A stretch of 64,000 nt of DNA, from contig LR990053.1 of the NCBI GenBank assembly GCA_905147135.1, positions 508,501 to 572,500 of the forward strand. The letters run 5' to 3'. The position numbers were made by a program, and so were the translations under genes. Positions 40,850-52,884 of this stretch are shown here, in pieces. How positions within the stretch are numbered: position 1 is the stretch's first letter; each line of letters begins with the position of its first letter. This DNA comes from Blastobasis lacticolella (Eukaryota > Arthropoda > Insecta > Lepidoptera > Blastobasidae). Below the pieces are notes generated by a model that saw nothing but the letters and a program-made list of their open reading frames with translations, searched no databases and was not told the DNA's origin.

Positions 40850-40935
40850 CGCGATGCCTGAAGTCTACAAGCAGTGGTGATCACTTTCTATCAGGTGGCC
40901 TTGCCTGGCCTGGCCGCTTGCCTATTTGTCTACAA
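40850..40935 (+). mobile_element. Family B LINE 3' fragment
   Basis: gcagtggtgatcactttcta and caggtggcc, with a cctggcctggcc expansion. Confidence 0.6.
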
Positions 40936-40954
40936 CAAACAAACAACATAACTT

Positions 40955-41172
40955 TTTCCCACGCGCACTTAAGTTGTGGAATGAACTACCTGGAGAGGTT
41001 TTCCCTGAAGAGTACAACATGGAGTTCTTCAAGATAGGGGTAAAAAGGTTTTTACAGGGTCGGTAACTCGTGGGTGATGCCCCTGGTTTTTCAAACGTCC
41101 ATAGGGTCCGGTTACTGCTTACCATCAGGCAGGCCGTAACCTTGTTTGCCACCTTAGTGGTATACAAAAAAA
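40955..41172 (+). pseudogene. Family C LINE: RT C-terminus and 3' region
   Basis: The frame reads LWNELPGEVFPEEYNMEFF then KIGVKRFLQGR and a stop, the CR1/L2-type RT end. The 3' region gtgatgcccctggt, ggttactgcttaccatcagg, cttgtttgccaccttagtgg and an A-rich end follow. Confidence 0.75.
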
Positions 41173-41660
41173 AATAGATGACATTAAAAAAATCTAAACA
41201 GAGCACATTCTAAATTGTGTATTTACATTACGTAGCCAACATTGTATTACGTTTTCTTTCTTTTATTCTCGACGAAATCTATCTAAAGATTTAGGTAATC
41301 ATGAAAACAACAGTACGTAATATAAGGTCCTCCTCCACATAATTTATCATAAATTGATTTTATTGCTGTAAATGAAGATTGTGAAATTGCTAATGCCAAT
41401 ATTTTCTTGCTTAAGTAAACTTGATTGACAACTTTTGTAAATCGGGTCCCTTTTTATTTTTTATGGATTCGGTATTTATACATACACTGTATTTTTATAA
41501 GCAACAATGTTTCACTAAGTTACGAAGTTCATTATGCTTATTGATCGCATTCTTGAGTTCGATTTATTCAAAGAATATTTCAGGCAACAGTGTTGCGGGT
41601 CTCGAATATTTTGGTCGGCTTGCGGAGAGTAACAACGTGCATCTCATATCGCTACTTTAC
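41173..41660. other. Unassigned sequence
   Basis: No gene or family recognised. Confidence 0.35.
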
Positions 41661-41661
41661 A

Positions 41662-41830
41662 GGAGCATCGATGGCCGAGAGGGTGGCGCGAAGCGAGAGG
41701 CGCTTACGAGTCGAATACCGGGCTCAAATCCCACTGCGGCCATGTACCAATGAATGATTATTTATTGGGTTATGTACATTAGTTGAATGTAACTCGATGG
41801 CACTGTGTGAATTGTCCAAGCATATTTACT
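41662..41830 (+). mobile_element. Chimeric SINE: family D head with family E tail
   Basis: 41662-41797 is the tRNA-like head and following block of family D (catcgatggccgagag ... acattagttgaatgt). It passes directly into the family E end (tcgatggcactgtgtgaatt). Confidence 0.6.
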
Positions 41831-41910
41831 TTTTAATTTCGATATTTTACATGCGCGCGACATAGGCGCACGAAACCAAACTAGCCGATGTAAATTACTT
41901 ATTAAATAAA

Positions 41911-42333
41911 TGAATAAGAGGTCCTATGCATATAGACAGCACTGTAGACAGCATAAATAAGAGTACCTATGCATATAGACAGCACTTTAGACAGCATGAA
42001 TAAGAATACCTATGCATATAGACAGCACTTTAGACAGCATGAATAAGAATACCTATGCATATAGACAGCACTTTAGACAGCATGAATAAGAATACCTATG
42101 CATATAGACAGCACTTTAGACAGCATGAATAAGAGTACCTATGCATATATACAACACTTTAGACAGCATGAATAAGAGTACCTGTGCATAAAGACAGCAC
42201 TTTAGACAGGATGCATAAGAGTACCCATGCATATAGACAGTACTTTAGACAGCATGAATAAGAGTACCTATGCATATAGACAGCACTTTAGACAGCATAA
42301 ATAAGAGTACCTATGCATAAAGACAGCACTTTA
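41911..42333. repeat. 43-bp minisatellite, about 9.8 units
   Basis: Unit built from cctatgcatatagacagcac and tttagacagcatgaataaga. Unit starts at 41923, 41966, 42009, 42052 and so on are exactly 43 apart; substitutions between units are few. Confidence 0.95.
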
Positions 42334-42960
42334 TTTGGTTCCATATTACATCATTAACCTATAAGGTGAGTACAGTAAATTATAATTATTGAAAATTACG
42401 TAAGACCAGCCAGCCATGTAAGTGATATATGATGTGTAATATTAACAACTGACATTATGTAACATCTTCCACAAATACCGAGCTTTGTAAACAGAACCAA
42501 GTTTCCGCCACTTACACGCCACGGTATGGACATTATTAACTTTTATTTTCGCACTTAAAAGTACAAGTACTACAATTTCCTTTGAAACCGTCCCCGTGCC
42601 GACTACTGGGGGAGCTGCGTCGCAATAACCGGATTTGGAAAGTTCTAGAAGTTTCTGGCGGGAGCGGAATGTAGTATTATTGAGTAAGATTCGGTTATTT
42701 AGGGCGAATTTCCGAAATTATAACTTTAAAACCGATTTCTTGGCTTCTTACAGAGTAAGCGGTGAAGAAAATTTATAATACCCATCAATTCTCGATCGAC
42801 CGTATGGTCACAAACCAAGTTCTTGAAAACTGTTTTGAAAGTGATGCTGTGCTACCTGAAAAAGCAATATTGTTTACTATCCTATGGTTTTAGACGTTAA
42901 TGGCTAACATTTGATTCGTTATGAGTGAAATGGAGTTAACACGGAAAAACAACAATATTT
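42334..42960. other. Unique sequence
   Basis: No gene supported; GC content rises around 42580-42700 without recognised coding. Confidence 0.4.
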
Positions 42961-42963
42961 TAT

Positions 42964-43198
42964 CATCATTATCATCTTGGCGTTGTGGGTCTCACTACCA
43001 GGAGGTACGCCCGCACGAAGGCCCGGGGTACGCCTTGACCATGATCCAGGATTTGGAATATCAGGTAATTACAGTGAAGCAACTGACATCTGACCTCACT
43101 AACCCTGCCAGGGGAACCTCACCAGATTGGATCACGGTTATACAGTCGCATGAATATGCAAGTTTCATCATGACGTGTTCACCGTAAGAGCATTGGTG
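42964..43198 (-). mobile_element. Family D SINE, head missing
   Basis: catcttggcgttgtgggtct, ggtaattacagtgaagcaac and ggggaacctcaccagattgg. Confidence 0.8.
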
Positions 43199-45940
43199 GC
43201 TTTAAAATAAAATACATAACCCATAATAGACTCAAAACAACAATATTTGATATACTCTCCAAACTATCTCCGAACAATAACGTCTTTAATGTCACTCTAC
43301 CTACCCTGCTGTCGTAACGGCAAATTCTTTGCCAGCGGTCGAAATTAACCCACACAAAGGGTCATTCCAGGCCACGGCTCTGGTACATATATACAAAGTA
43401 AAAATAGCACCATACCCCCGGACCAACGCAGAAAGATCAGCACAAAAACCCAAGCAAAATGTTTACGGACAACCCTAACTATTACTGTGACATAAACTGT
43501 TCTAGCCGACACAGCGCAGGGACCGGCCAGCGTTACTGTGACCCTAAGACTAGTTTGAAGATAATGTAGAACGTAAATGCAAGGTCACATGAAAGAGTAT
43601 ACAATTAGATTGACCAGTTTATTTCTTTCGCTACAGAAAGAGCAAATCAAATCAAATACGCTTATTCGAATTACACTTTCATAAACGCTTATGAACGTGA
43701 AACATAATACATTAATGCTGGGGTGGTCAATTCATTCTGCAGCTGACTGTACATAGTGCGTATCGGAACTCAGTTCCCTCGCGGGCGCGTTCTGAGCGAG
43801 CGCGGCCCGATGTCCTTGGTAAACGATCCCTATCCATAGTTTTATTGACGTTTGAAAAGAGAGTAATTAATTCTATTTCAATCTATATTTTTGAGTTTGA
43901 GAAATATATATTATGATATCTTACCAGGTTCTGGCCGGACTTCATCCCAATAAGTTTCGGTCATGTCGTGTACCGCGAAACAATATAAAATTTCAGGTTA
44001 AATGTGTTATTTTGGGTTTAAGTTAAGTGGAATTGGATTAGTAGCATAGAGAAAAAAAGACTACGAACAAATAATGCCCACATTATGAGTAACTACAAAA
44101 AAAATCGCAGTGCCCTTCACTAGAGTAGGAAAACGGACCCATTTAGAAGTCGGGTTTGACCACTACGATGATGATGACCAAGTTTACTTAACCTATAATT
44201 CCAAATTGGTGACTCACGTTTCGACAGATATTGTTATAACTTATTTACGAAAACGTAGCAACGTCGCCGGATCTGTACCTAACGAATTCTCGCAAAAAGT
44301 ATTCCTGTTCAAAATAATTGCTTCAAAAACAAGAAACATAAAAATAGCACACAATCAACCGAAAACACTCGTTGTGGAACGAATATTTTCTTATTCAGAA
44401 ATATCTTATTTCGTTAAAGAAACAAATGAAATACCTATTCGCTAAATGTCAAGATCGTCGAGTCGTTTTTATCGGAATAAATCCGAAAAATATCGCGTAC
44501 ATTTGAAAAAGATGACTCAGCGACTAGCCAAAGGAAGAATCATGAACGTAGTTGTATTAGGAAACATCTAAGATATTAGTAGTTGGCGTAATCGCTCATT
44601 TGGAATTAGCCAATGACAAGAAAAGTCGATGGTCACTGCCGCTGCTATTTGTTCTTATTACTGAAGGCTATTTACTGTGCGTGGTGCTCAAAGGATAGTC
44701 TCTGCCTACGGCCGTAGGCGTCTCTGTACCCATCAAAGGATTATGCGAGGATTTGTGTGAACTGAAATACTCACTCCACATGTATTACATATGTAATGCA
44801 TCGTCGGATAGCTATATCTGAACTGAATATTGGTTACAGTGCCGCCCTTGCAGCGAAATTTGAGGCATAAGACATTTCATCTGAGCCAGTGACAACGCAC
44901 CCGCGGTTTTGCATTTTTGTTACCTGCAACCTAATTGTAAGAATCGTAGATGTTATGGGCGACAGTTACCACTGACAATCAGGTGGGCTGTCTGCTCGCT
45001 GGTCACTGAGAAGCATAAAAAATTTACACATGTTTGTTCCGCCGTTTGCTCACCTCCAGAGGCCGTTGAATAACTATATAGGATTTTACATACGTAGATA
45101 CTTACATATACACGTAAGTAACCCATAGGGATAGGCAGAGACTATCCTCTTAACCTGTTTTGGCTCCTCAACATTCATTTACGCCGGTTCCTCCTGACCT
45201 GCACTTCTTATCCTCCTCCACTATTCGTATTCCTCATATCTGAGGCCTCTCTCCCCCATAATCCTGTCACGGACAAAGGCACGCCATCTCTTTCAGATCT
45301 CAGCACAGTGCAAAGCTTCGTGGAACGTAGAAGGTCATTTATTTCAAACAGGAATTTCAAACTTTTTAAGTTTAAAGCCTTCAGTTTATTATATTGCTTT
45401 CCGTCCCCAGCGACTGTCTTCCCTACACACGCATCTCTATAGTTCTGGAAACTTACAAGCAATTTGGAACCGACAAGTGTAATATCTGCATGCAAACTTC
45501 GTGCATTCGACTCTAAGATTATGAGCGCCCATTTTGAATACGGGAAATGTAGATTTGAATAAATTTTGGATGCACGTCAGGGGAAGTTTTCGGAAAAGTG
45601 GTTCTTTGTTGTTAAAAATAGGGCTTTTATGGTGAAAATGATGCTTTGATGCTCATGCAAGCAAATTTTTCAATTTCTTGTGAATCACAAATACGATTAG
45701 TACATTTTCTCTTTGAAGATTTAATCTCATGACATTATGCTACCTAGTGAATATCATTTCATTTTGATTCTTTTTCTTCATAAAATTACATGTGGTTAAA
45801 TAGGCAAAACTGACGACAAATGAAAATGGGTATTTCAAACCCTTGTTAAAACTTAAGTTAATACATTATATTTCTATTTAAGGACTTACTGGCATCTACC
45901 CATAAGTACTCTATTATTACCCGAATACGCGACGCAAAGG
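43199..45940. other. Mostly unique sequence
   Basis: No supported gene. An open frame at 44110-44445 (111 residues) and one at 45495-45208 on the minus strand have no recognised motif or splice context. 43660-43715 is a LINE tail relative and 44920-45020 a LINE 3' fragment (gggcgacagttacca, caggtgggctgtctgctcgc) related to 46430-46500. Confidence 0.45.
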
Positions 45941-45949
45941 AGGATAATC

Positions 45950-46320
45950 TGTTTATCAGCCTATGTATCTAATGAGTAGTGAGTATGTTTCTTACTTTGT
46001 AGCACTATAGAGACTAAACGCGTGGGCCTATTTTATTTAATAGTTCTTACGTCTGTAGATTTGAGATCTTGAAGACATGATATTGATCAAAATTCAATAT
46101 GGCGACTACCAGCCGTTATTTTGTAAAAAATAAGTCGATAAACTATCGGGTATCGTTAAAAATCCTGTATTTTTAATACGTGAATAGGTATTGAAAAAAT
46201 AGTATACTTTAGACTAACGTTTGCACTTTATACACCTATTTACTTACACCGTTCGGCTTGTTTTTCTAACTTTTCAGTGTTCTATTAGCAGTCGGAGTTT
46301 TTAGATTTTGTACTATTTTC
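45950..46320 (-). repeat. Family G dispersed repeat, copy 1
   Basis: Shares tcagcctatgtat, gacatgatatt, aatatggcgactaccagcc, gggtatcgtt and cggcttgtttttctaacttt with 57085-57605. Orientation is arbitrary. Confidence 0.6.
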
Positions 46321-46849
46321 TTGATTGAAATCAAATATAAATTTTTATCGGTTATGTACAATAAAAATATGGTTATTATATTTGAATTAGAGCCAAATAT
46401 ATAGTTGCGAAAAAAGGTTACCTGCAATCTAAAATACATGAATCGTAGTAATGAAGGGCGACAGCTTACTACCGGGTAGGCTGTCTTCTCGTCTGTTACT
46501 TAAAAAAATTACATTCATTAGGCATAATAGTCCATACACACATTACATACAACATACGTTGACATTGCGGTTACATATTTTTGTTACAAATACTGCTTGT
46601 GTATCTAACAACGTTAAATGTTCCTGAGATCCCCAGTCCATACACCGTCGGTCGTAGGTCTACTAAAAGTGGGCAGGTGTTGCCTACGCCCAGTGATAAT
46701 GACGCACTTCGGTAGGGACTACGCGTAACGACACGTAGATGTGACGCCGAGGTGTACGACGACGTTTCGTAATTTGTAATTATGTGGTGGAACACAGCCA
46801 TAATACAGCCGGGTGACGGTTTGGGTATAAAGAATTCAATTTTATTGCG
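46321..46849. other. Unassigned, with a LINE 3' fragment
   Basis: 46415-46505 resembles 44920-45020. Otherwise nothing recognised. Confidence 0.4.
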
Positions 46850-47040
46850 TAACTAGTAGACCCGGCACGACTTCGTTCGCGTACACCTACTTGACCCCTA
46901 TCTACGCTTTTTTTATTGATTATTAACTTTGCTCTTGTTCTCCTATCTATTGTTGTAAACCGCATTCAAAATCGTTGCGTAGTTTAAAAGATTTACATAG
47001 ATACATAGGGATAGACGGCGGGAAGCGACTTTGTTTTGTA
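46850..47040 (+). repeat. Family F repeat, copy 1
   Basis: aactagtagacccggcacga, ctatctattgttgtaaac, gttgcgtagtttaaaagatt and gcgggaagcgactttgtttt are shared with 61788-61980. No inverted ends seen. Confidence 0.7.
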
Positions 47041-47755
47041 TGAAATGAATGAATATAAATAAAAAATTCTTTATTGCTTGTACTATGTATAGATGAAATT
47101 TAGCGTAGGTTTTGAGATGCGCTTGTCGCTTACAAAACTGCGATAATAAATTCTAAAAGACATGGAGCTAGTCGATGTCTGATGTTCTTCAAAAAACTTC
47201 CTGTTTTGCGAGTGTCCATGGGTGATCATTACCATCAGGCGACCTGTTTGATCGTTTGCTACCCTCTGTTGACTAGTGAAACATCCATTGACTATTGTCC
47301 GACCGAGGCTTCGACTTCGTCACATTCAGACAAAAATACACCTTCATCGAAATCTTCGCTTTCAGCCCGAAACCGAAGGCGTCACCGAAGATTCCTAGCA
47401 AACGTCTAAATTGAATGAACGGTTGAACGATAAAATAAATTGCAAAGTAAAATTTTTTGTCATCTCTAGCTCAACTTCTAGAGATAATTTAAATTACCTT
47501 CCAATATTACACAGCCAATGTTAACCTTCAATATTTTAGTTTAAAAAATTATTTGTATGATTAGTTGTAGCTGGTGTGAATCTTGAACTTTCTTAGAGCT
47601 TTTCAGCTCCCGGCTTCAGCTGGAGATTGTGTCGATAGCCAATTAATTGGCCTCGATAGATAAATAGTTAGGCAGATAATACCATTACATACTTAGATTA
47701 CCTTTTCATATGTGACGAAGAGGCAAGCGGGTAATCTGATGTTGAGATACTGTGA
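47041..47755. other. Unassigned sequence
   Basis: A frame at 47182-47409 is partly a LINE 3' block (gatcattaccatcaggcgac), so it is not called a gene. Confidence 0.4.
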
Positions 47756-47759
47756 TAAC

Positions 47760-47990
47760 TTACCTCTTCCCAACGGTTGTCTGGAAGAGATCGCTTAAAG
47801 CGATAAGGCCGCCTTTGCGCTCATATTAATTGTTTTTCTTTTTTTTTACTGTTTCGTATAATTTTCGTGTGTGCAATAAAGAGTTTTTACTTACTTACTT
47901 ACTGATGGAAAGTGGTCACCGCCACAAACGCCACTAAACTACCACAACCTGTTAAATCCCCCATGCTAACAGGCGCCTTCCGTAATAGCC
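47760..47990 (+). mobile_element. LINE 3' end followed by family B fragment
   Basis: tctggaagagatcgcttaaa, gataaggccgcctttgcgct and tgtgcaataaagagttttta with a TTAC repeat tail; a piece of family B (aaagtggtcaccgcc) follows at about 47895. Confidence 0.65.
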
Positions 47991-49715
47991 GTCCCCACAT
48001 CAACACTAAATACCAACAGTAAACGCGGACCTCAATAAAACTAATCAACCGAGAATTACGGGCGAACTCTGTCTTGTCACGAACCTTGGGAAACTTTAAG
48101 TAACTACACTGTAACTGAAAAAACAAACCAGACAAGTAAGAGTCAAACTCGCATACGAAAAGTTCCGAGGATGGATGTGATTTGGAATGTTAAAAAATAT
48201 AAGTCTCATAGGTTTTTCCGTAATTTATAAGTGAAGAACCAATATCTGTATTTTTTTTCCAACGTCTAAACGTTGTTTCGGATATAATAAATAAATTGGT
48301 ATTGTAACTGTAAATATTTTATGTGAGAAATATGAATAAATTTTCATATATTTTCTTAAGTTGAAAAATATGTAACTTAAGTTTATAAAAACTTTATGTC
48401 CTCACAATAAAGTTGATAAGTATTTTTATAGGACCAAAATACATCATAATATAAGAGTTATCTCTAGACGATACAATCTATTTTACATTATTTATCGTCT
48501 AACTAGTCAGAATAAATAGTTCTATTTTATAATTAAAACATGTTAAATAATTTAATCAGTTGGTAGGACTCTGTCAAGCCTGAGGAGTCGCTTTCCATGA
48601 GTTGAGGTTAAATGAAAACCTATTGATAATAATTAAAAAAAAGGATATTCTAATAGAGACATCCCTACAAAGCCCGTGCGAAGCCGCAGCCGGTCGCTAG
48701 TCGCATCGAGAACTTTCCAAAACACAACAGCACAAATCCCAACGCGTGACAGCGCAGAGCAGTAACCTTGTTTCGGCCGCGGCGCAAAGCGATCTTCCAT
48801 TTCGATATCCAGTTATGGGGCGGTAATAACCTGAGGTAACCGGTAATATCTGGTAATAACAGGTAATACGTTGCGGATTGCAACGTGTGTAATATGAGCT
48901 CGGAACGTGACGTCGCGTCGAGCCATCGTCGCTCTAGTACGAGCAATATAATGTCGCAGCCATCGCATTGCTTTATGTTACATTGTGTTCGAGTTTATCG
49001 TTGAGTACGTGTATGTTCCATTTGTTTTAGATTCGATTTGTTTGCTTTGTACTATTTTTTAGCCATTTGCTGATGAAGAGATATGTTTTATGTAGGTATG
49101 TTTGTAAATTTTGTTACAACCTCATATCTTCCAAACGGTTGGATGGATTTCGATAGTTAAGGTAACATTAGATTTGTCTGCAAAACTCAAGTCTTCTTAG
49201 ATACTGCTTCCAACATTTGTATATACATCCATTTACGTCCAACATCTGGCTTGTTTTCTACTTTTAGTTTTTTTAATAGCAGTCAGGGTTTTAGTTTTTG
49301 AATTACTATTTTTATCTTTTAACATTGTAAATTTTTCTTTGTTATTTCGGTATAGGCCCGTAAATAGAATCGAAAATGCGACTTTGCCTTGGTCTACGTG
49401 TCTGATTGAGGTGTCAAAAGACGCGTCTGGGCGAGGCCTAAAATTGCAAGTTTTTGAGTAAATTTTTTAACTCAAAAACTTTGTTTTGAAAATTGTAAAA
49501 ATATGAAAAATGCACTCATTTTTCACCGATTCGGTAAAATAAACATACATACATAGGTATCTCGAAAACTGAATGAGATATCGAAAAAAGGAAAAAATAC
49601 CTTAGAGATGTGACTGTGTTTGGGGTGTATCCAAAAAATTATTGAAGGTGATAAATTTAATTCAGATCATTTGGCAGATTCATTTTCAACATACCCGAAC
49701 ATACATTTGTCATTT
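47991..49715. other. Mostly unique; CpG-rich patch at 48660-48960
   Basis: 48660-48960 has many CpG and a tgacgtc (CRE-like) site near 48908. On the plus strand MSSERDVASSHRRSSTSN could be a short start-exon, but no splice partner or homologue is recognised. 49235-49325 carries a family G-like gcagtcagggttttagt. No gene called. Confidence 0.35.
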
Positions 49716-49719
49716 TTTA

Positions 49720-49850
49720 TTAGATTTACGACAGACAAGCAGGCAAGATGATTGGAAAGTGGTCACCGCCGCCTACGTACATCAGCAATACCAAGGGTAT
49801 AAAAAATGCGTTGCTCGCCTCAAATTACCTCATGAACGATCCAATGTTAT
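49720..49850 (-). mobile_element. Family B LINE 3' fragment
   Basis: agattacgacagacaagcag-type start, gaaagtggtcaccgccgcct and aaaaaatgcgttgctcgcct. Confidence 0.65.
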
Positions 49851-50520
49851 AACGAACACGCTTTCTTGCATGTAGAAATTGATCTGAAGAAAGTGATTAC
49901 AAAAGATATTCTATCTACCCGGCACACCGCTACGTCGTAATTTAAAACAAAATTAATTAGAAATTCAATCTGAAACGGATTGCGTCGTACTCGAAATCAG
50001 CACGTATTCCCCGGGCTTCCGTATCTGCTACTGATATGGCTTCATTCATTCCCTTTGTTCTGTCCAGTCTAGTCTTTCACGCGGAAAAGAGAAAGCCGTA
50101 TTGAAAAGGATGTAATATATCAATCGTTTAATACGATTAGATTTAGCCATCGAGCACGTACCCAATAGACGTGCGATCTTTCAGTTTCACACACACCACA
50201 TTACATCTTGTTTACGTAAAATTGTTTCGTACTAATATAGTTTTAGTTTATAATCTAATTTAGTTTTATAATTAGGTTTTTATGTAGATACTTAGTTCTT
50301 ACTTCAGTTATCATGAGCATGTGTAGTAATCACTGTTTTTCTATGTAAATTTTTTAAAAGCAATAGATATTATTTATTTTATATTTAACAGTTTTTTGTG
50401 CACAATAAAGAAAAACAACACAACAGGTACAGCTTATTTCATAAGAAATATTATTATTTATTTGTAGGGCGATAATTTTCTTATAACACCTCGGCGATTT
50501 ATAAAAAAATGATAAAAATA
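49851..50520. other. Unassigned, with a reversed LINE tail
   Basis: 50350-50440 (gtgcacaataaag ... acaacaggtacagcttattt) is a reversed LINE 3' end also seen at 61400-61470. Confidence 0.45.
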
Positions 50521-50523
50521 AAT

Positions 50524-50870
50524 TATCATCTTGGCGTAAATGCATTCCGGTTGTGCTCTCGCGCAAGAGGGCCCGGGGTCCGCCTTGACCATGATCCAGA
50601 ATTTGGCAGGTCAGGTAATTACAGTGGAGTGACTGCCATTTGACCTTCATGACCCTGCTACCAGGGGAACCTGACCAGATTGGATCATGGTTACACATCC
50701 AGTCGCCAGAATGTGCAGGTTTCATCACGATGCTTCCCTCACCGTAAGAGCATCGGTTCAGAAAACAGTCATCGGTACATGGCCGGAGCGGGAGTCGAAC
50801 CCGGGACCTCTGGCTTACGAGTCAGATACTCTAACCGCTCGGCCACCGACGCTCTTGCTCGGCCGCCGAC
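50524..50870 (-). mobile_element. Family D SINE, full length
   Basis: Body from tcatcttggcgtaaatgcat to a well-preserved tRNA-like head at 50785-50855 (minus strand: cgtcggtggccgagcggtta with B box gggttcgactcc). The last 17 bases of the head are repeated once more at 50856-50872. Confidence 0.85.
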
Positions 50871-50872
50871 GC

Positions 50873-51455
50873 TTTATAAGAAATAGATTATGTCACAAAT
50901 GACAATTCAACTGCAGGAATAGCTTATGGTTTCACTTTAAGTATGAAATCCCTTGCAGCCAAACTTCATTATTTCATTGTTTGCCTATTAAGCTTTTATA
51001 TATCGATTTAGACTATTTACCCGAACACAGTACACATGCTCTCCCCTCCTGTACCTCTTTTTTTTTCTTTTTATTGCAGTACAATGCTCCTCTACTGGCC
51101 TATGTGCTCGGTGTATCTATCTATACGGAAAAATCCGCGCGAATGGCGTAGAATAAATACGTGTAATGAATTGAAGCCGTAGTACGTTCGTGCCAGTTAT
51201 TCACTTTGTCTGCCAGTGGGCTAGTTCTCGGGACTTCATAATTGGTTTATTGTATTAATGTTTGCGTTTGTACTTCGGACTGTGATCGAATTTAGTTTCT
51301 GCAAGGAACTATTAGTTTGTTTTGTAATTATTAGTTATATAATCGAGACAAATTAAAAAGAAATAAGTATTTTAATTTTAAAATAGGACAACAAAAACAA
51401 ATGTAAATAATATGCCGCCACTCACAAATCACCGCCAATTGTCTCCCGAGACCGT
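50873..51455. other. Unassigned sequence
   Basis: No gene or family recognised. Confidence 0.35.
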
Positions 51456-51572
51456 TCAAAAGGGGAAATTAAAATTCATAATTTCAATTTCTGCCCGGCC
51501 GGTTATCGAACCCGGACATCAGCGTGGTAGACCGGCCCGGATGTTAACCAACCGAACCACTCGTCGTCACAA
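51456..51572 (-). mobile_element. Family E SINE head
   Basis: attcataatttcaatttctg, cccggccggttatcgaaccc and accaaccgaaccactcg; only the head and first body block. Confidence 0.75.
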
Positions 51573-52080
51573 GACACGAAACTTTTTTTCTCTTTATTTA
51601 TATAGCTCCAACATGTAAGTACCAATGGTACGTAACATTCAAATATTTATTTAAAGTACGTATATCAACAACGGAACCGGGAAAAACGCTTTCCGATTGG
51701 CCCGAGACGAAAGGAAAATACCCCATAATGTCGATTGGAAATTTTCCTACGAAATATTGATGATAAAGCCGGTTTTATATTGTGTTCTTTGTTACGCTAT
51801 TCGCTGGAGCGAGCTCGCAACGATGGATGGGAGAACAAACTTCAATTTCTGGAAATTACCTGGGTATTGTATTGGGTGGGATTACTTGGCTGCGCATGTT
51901 GTGTACAGTCAGTGCCCTATGAGCAAAACATACGCGTTTTCTGTGCGCAATGTCCCACCACTATCTTAGGAGTATGCAATTTTGGGTTTTATACTAAGGA
52001 CATAAAGCTTACTTTATAATACCATCACGGAGAGCGCTAATCGGCTCCCGAGACTGTTGAATCAGTCTCAGGGTTTTTTT
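51573..52080. other. Unassigned sequence with open frames
   Basis: Two overlapping plus-strand frames (51697-51969, 51735-52019) with no recognised motif; not called. Confidence 0.35.
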
Positions 52081-52103
52081 TTTTAAATAAGTTTACATAC
52101 ACA

Positions 52104-52160
52104 TCATCATCTTCATCCCGGTTGTGCTCCGGCGTAGCACGCAGCGGCCGACAGTCCGCC
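52104..52160 (-). mobile_element. 57-bp family D stub with 16-bp duplication
   Basis: taagtttacatacaca at 52088-52103 and 52161-52176 brackets a piece of the family D 3' end (catcccggttgtgctccggc). Confidence 0.85.
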
Positions 52161-52290
52161 TAAGTTTACATACACAGCTCATGCCTCATTATTGTAAACA
52201 AATTAAACAGTAAAACTAGATGTAAAAGACCCAAATATAAAAAAATAAAAGCAATTAGAATCAACAAAACAACAGGTACATAAGTTAGTT

Positions 52291-52480
52291 GCGTGGCACT
52301 TCTGTGGAATGTAGGGTTTTCCGCATAATGTCACCCAATGCGTCGGCAAAAACATCAAAACTTGGTGTTGCTGTAGTGTTGCCAGCGAAATACCTTGGTC
52401 AACCTCGTTCAATTTGTACCAGTTTGTTCGTATACAGCGAGAAGCGGTTACTGTCGGCCTCGAGCCCGCTAATTTACTAA
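52291..52480 (+). other. Protein-like open frame, unrecognised
   Basis: Reads RGTSVECRVFRIMSPNASAK, TSKLGVAVVLPAKYLGQPRS and ICTSLFVYSEKRLL. Composition looks like an extracellular domain (two Cys, an N-glycosylation site NAS) and a possible AG acceptor (gttag) precedes it. No clear GT donor was found and no homologue is certain. It could be an exon of a receptor gene or a chance frame. Confidence 0.2.
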
Positions 52481-52647
52481 TGAATCAATGGAATTGCAAT
52501 TGAATCGCAGCTAAATGGCAGTTTCTCACGTTTTTGGTATTCTGCTAGTGTTACTAATCGTTCGATTAATTTGTAATCAGTTTGTAAGCTTAGACATAGG
52601 TGTAATTGGATATTTTGAATAATGGACATTCTAATCTAAAGCATATA

Positions 52648-52868
52648 CTCTTACGGTGAAGGAAAACATAGTGATGAATTCTGCAAATTCAGGCAACTGA
52701 ATTTGTAACCATGATCCAATCTGGTCAGGTTCCCCTCGTAGCAGGGTCACGGAGGTCAGATGGTAGTCGCTCCATCCATCCTGGATCATCGTCAAGGCGG
52801 ACCGCGGACCCTTGTCCTCGAGAGCACAACCGGGACAATATAGCTAAGATGATTATTTTTATTATTTT
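52648..52868 (+). mobile_element. Family D SINE, 5'-truncated, 16-bp duplication
   Basis: taatctaaagcatata at 52632-52647 and the same with one mismatch at 52869-52884. Body gatccaatctggtcaggttc to gctaagatgatta. Confidence 0.85.
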
Positions 52869-52884
52869 TAATCTATAGCATATA

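Noticed and set aside
41911..42333. CRISPR array
   Set aside because: Whole 43-base units repeat head to tail without unique spacers; it is a minisatellite in a eukaryotic genome.
44110..44445. 111-residue ORF as a gene
   Set aside because: No recognisable domain, no splice signals or repeats to support it; chance frames of this length are expected.
50785..50855. Functional tRNA gene on the minus strand
   Set aside because: B box is good, but the segment is the head of a SINE present in many copies, and no closed acceptor stem was found.
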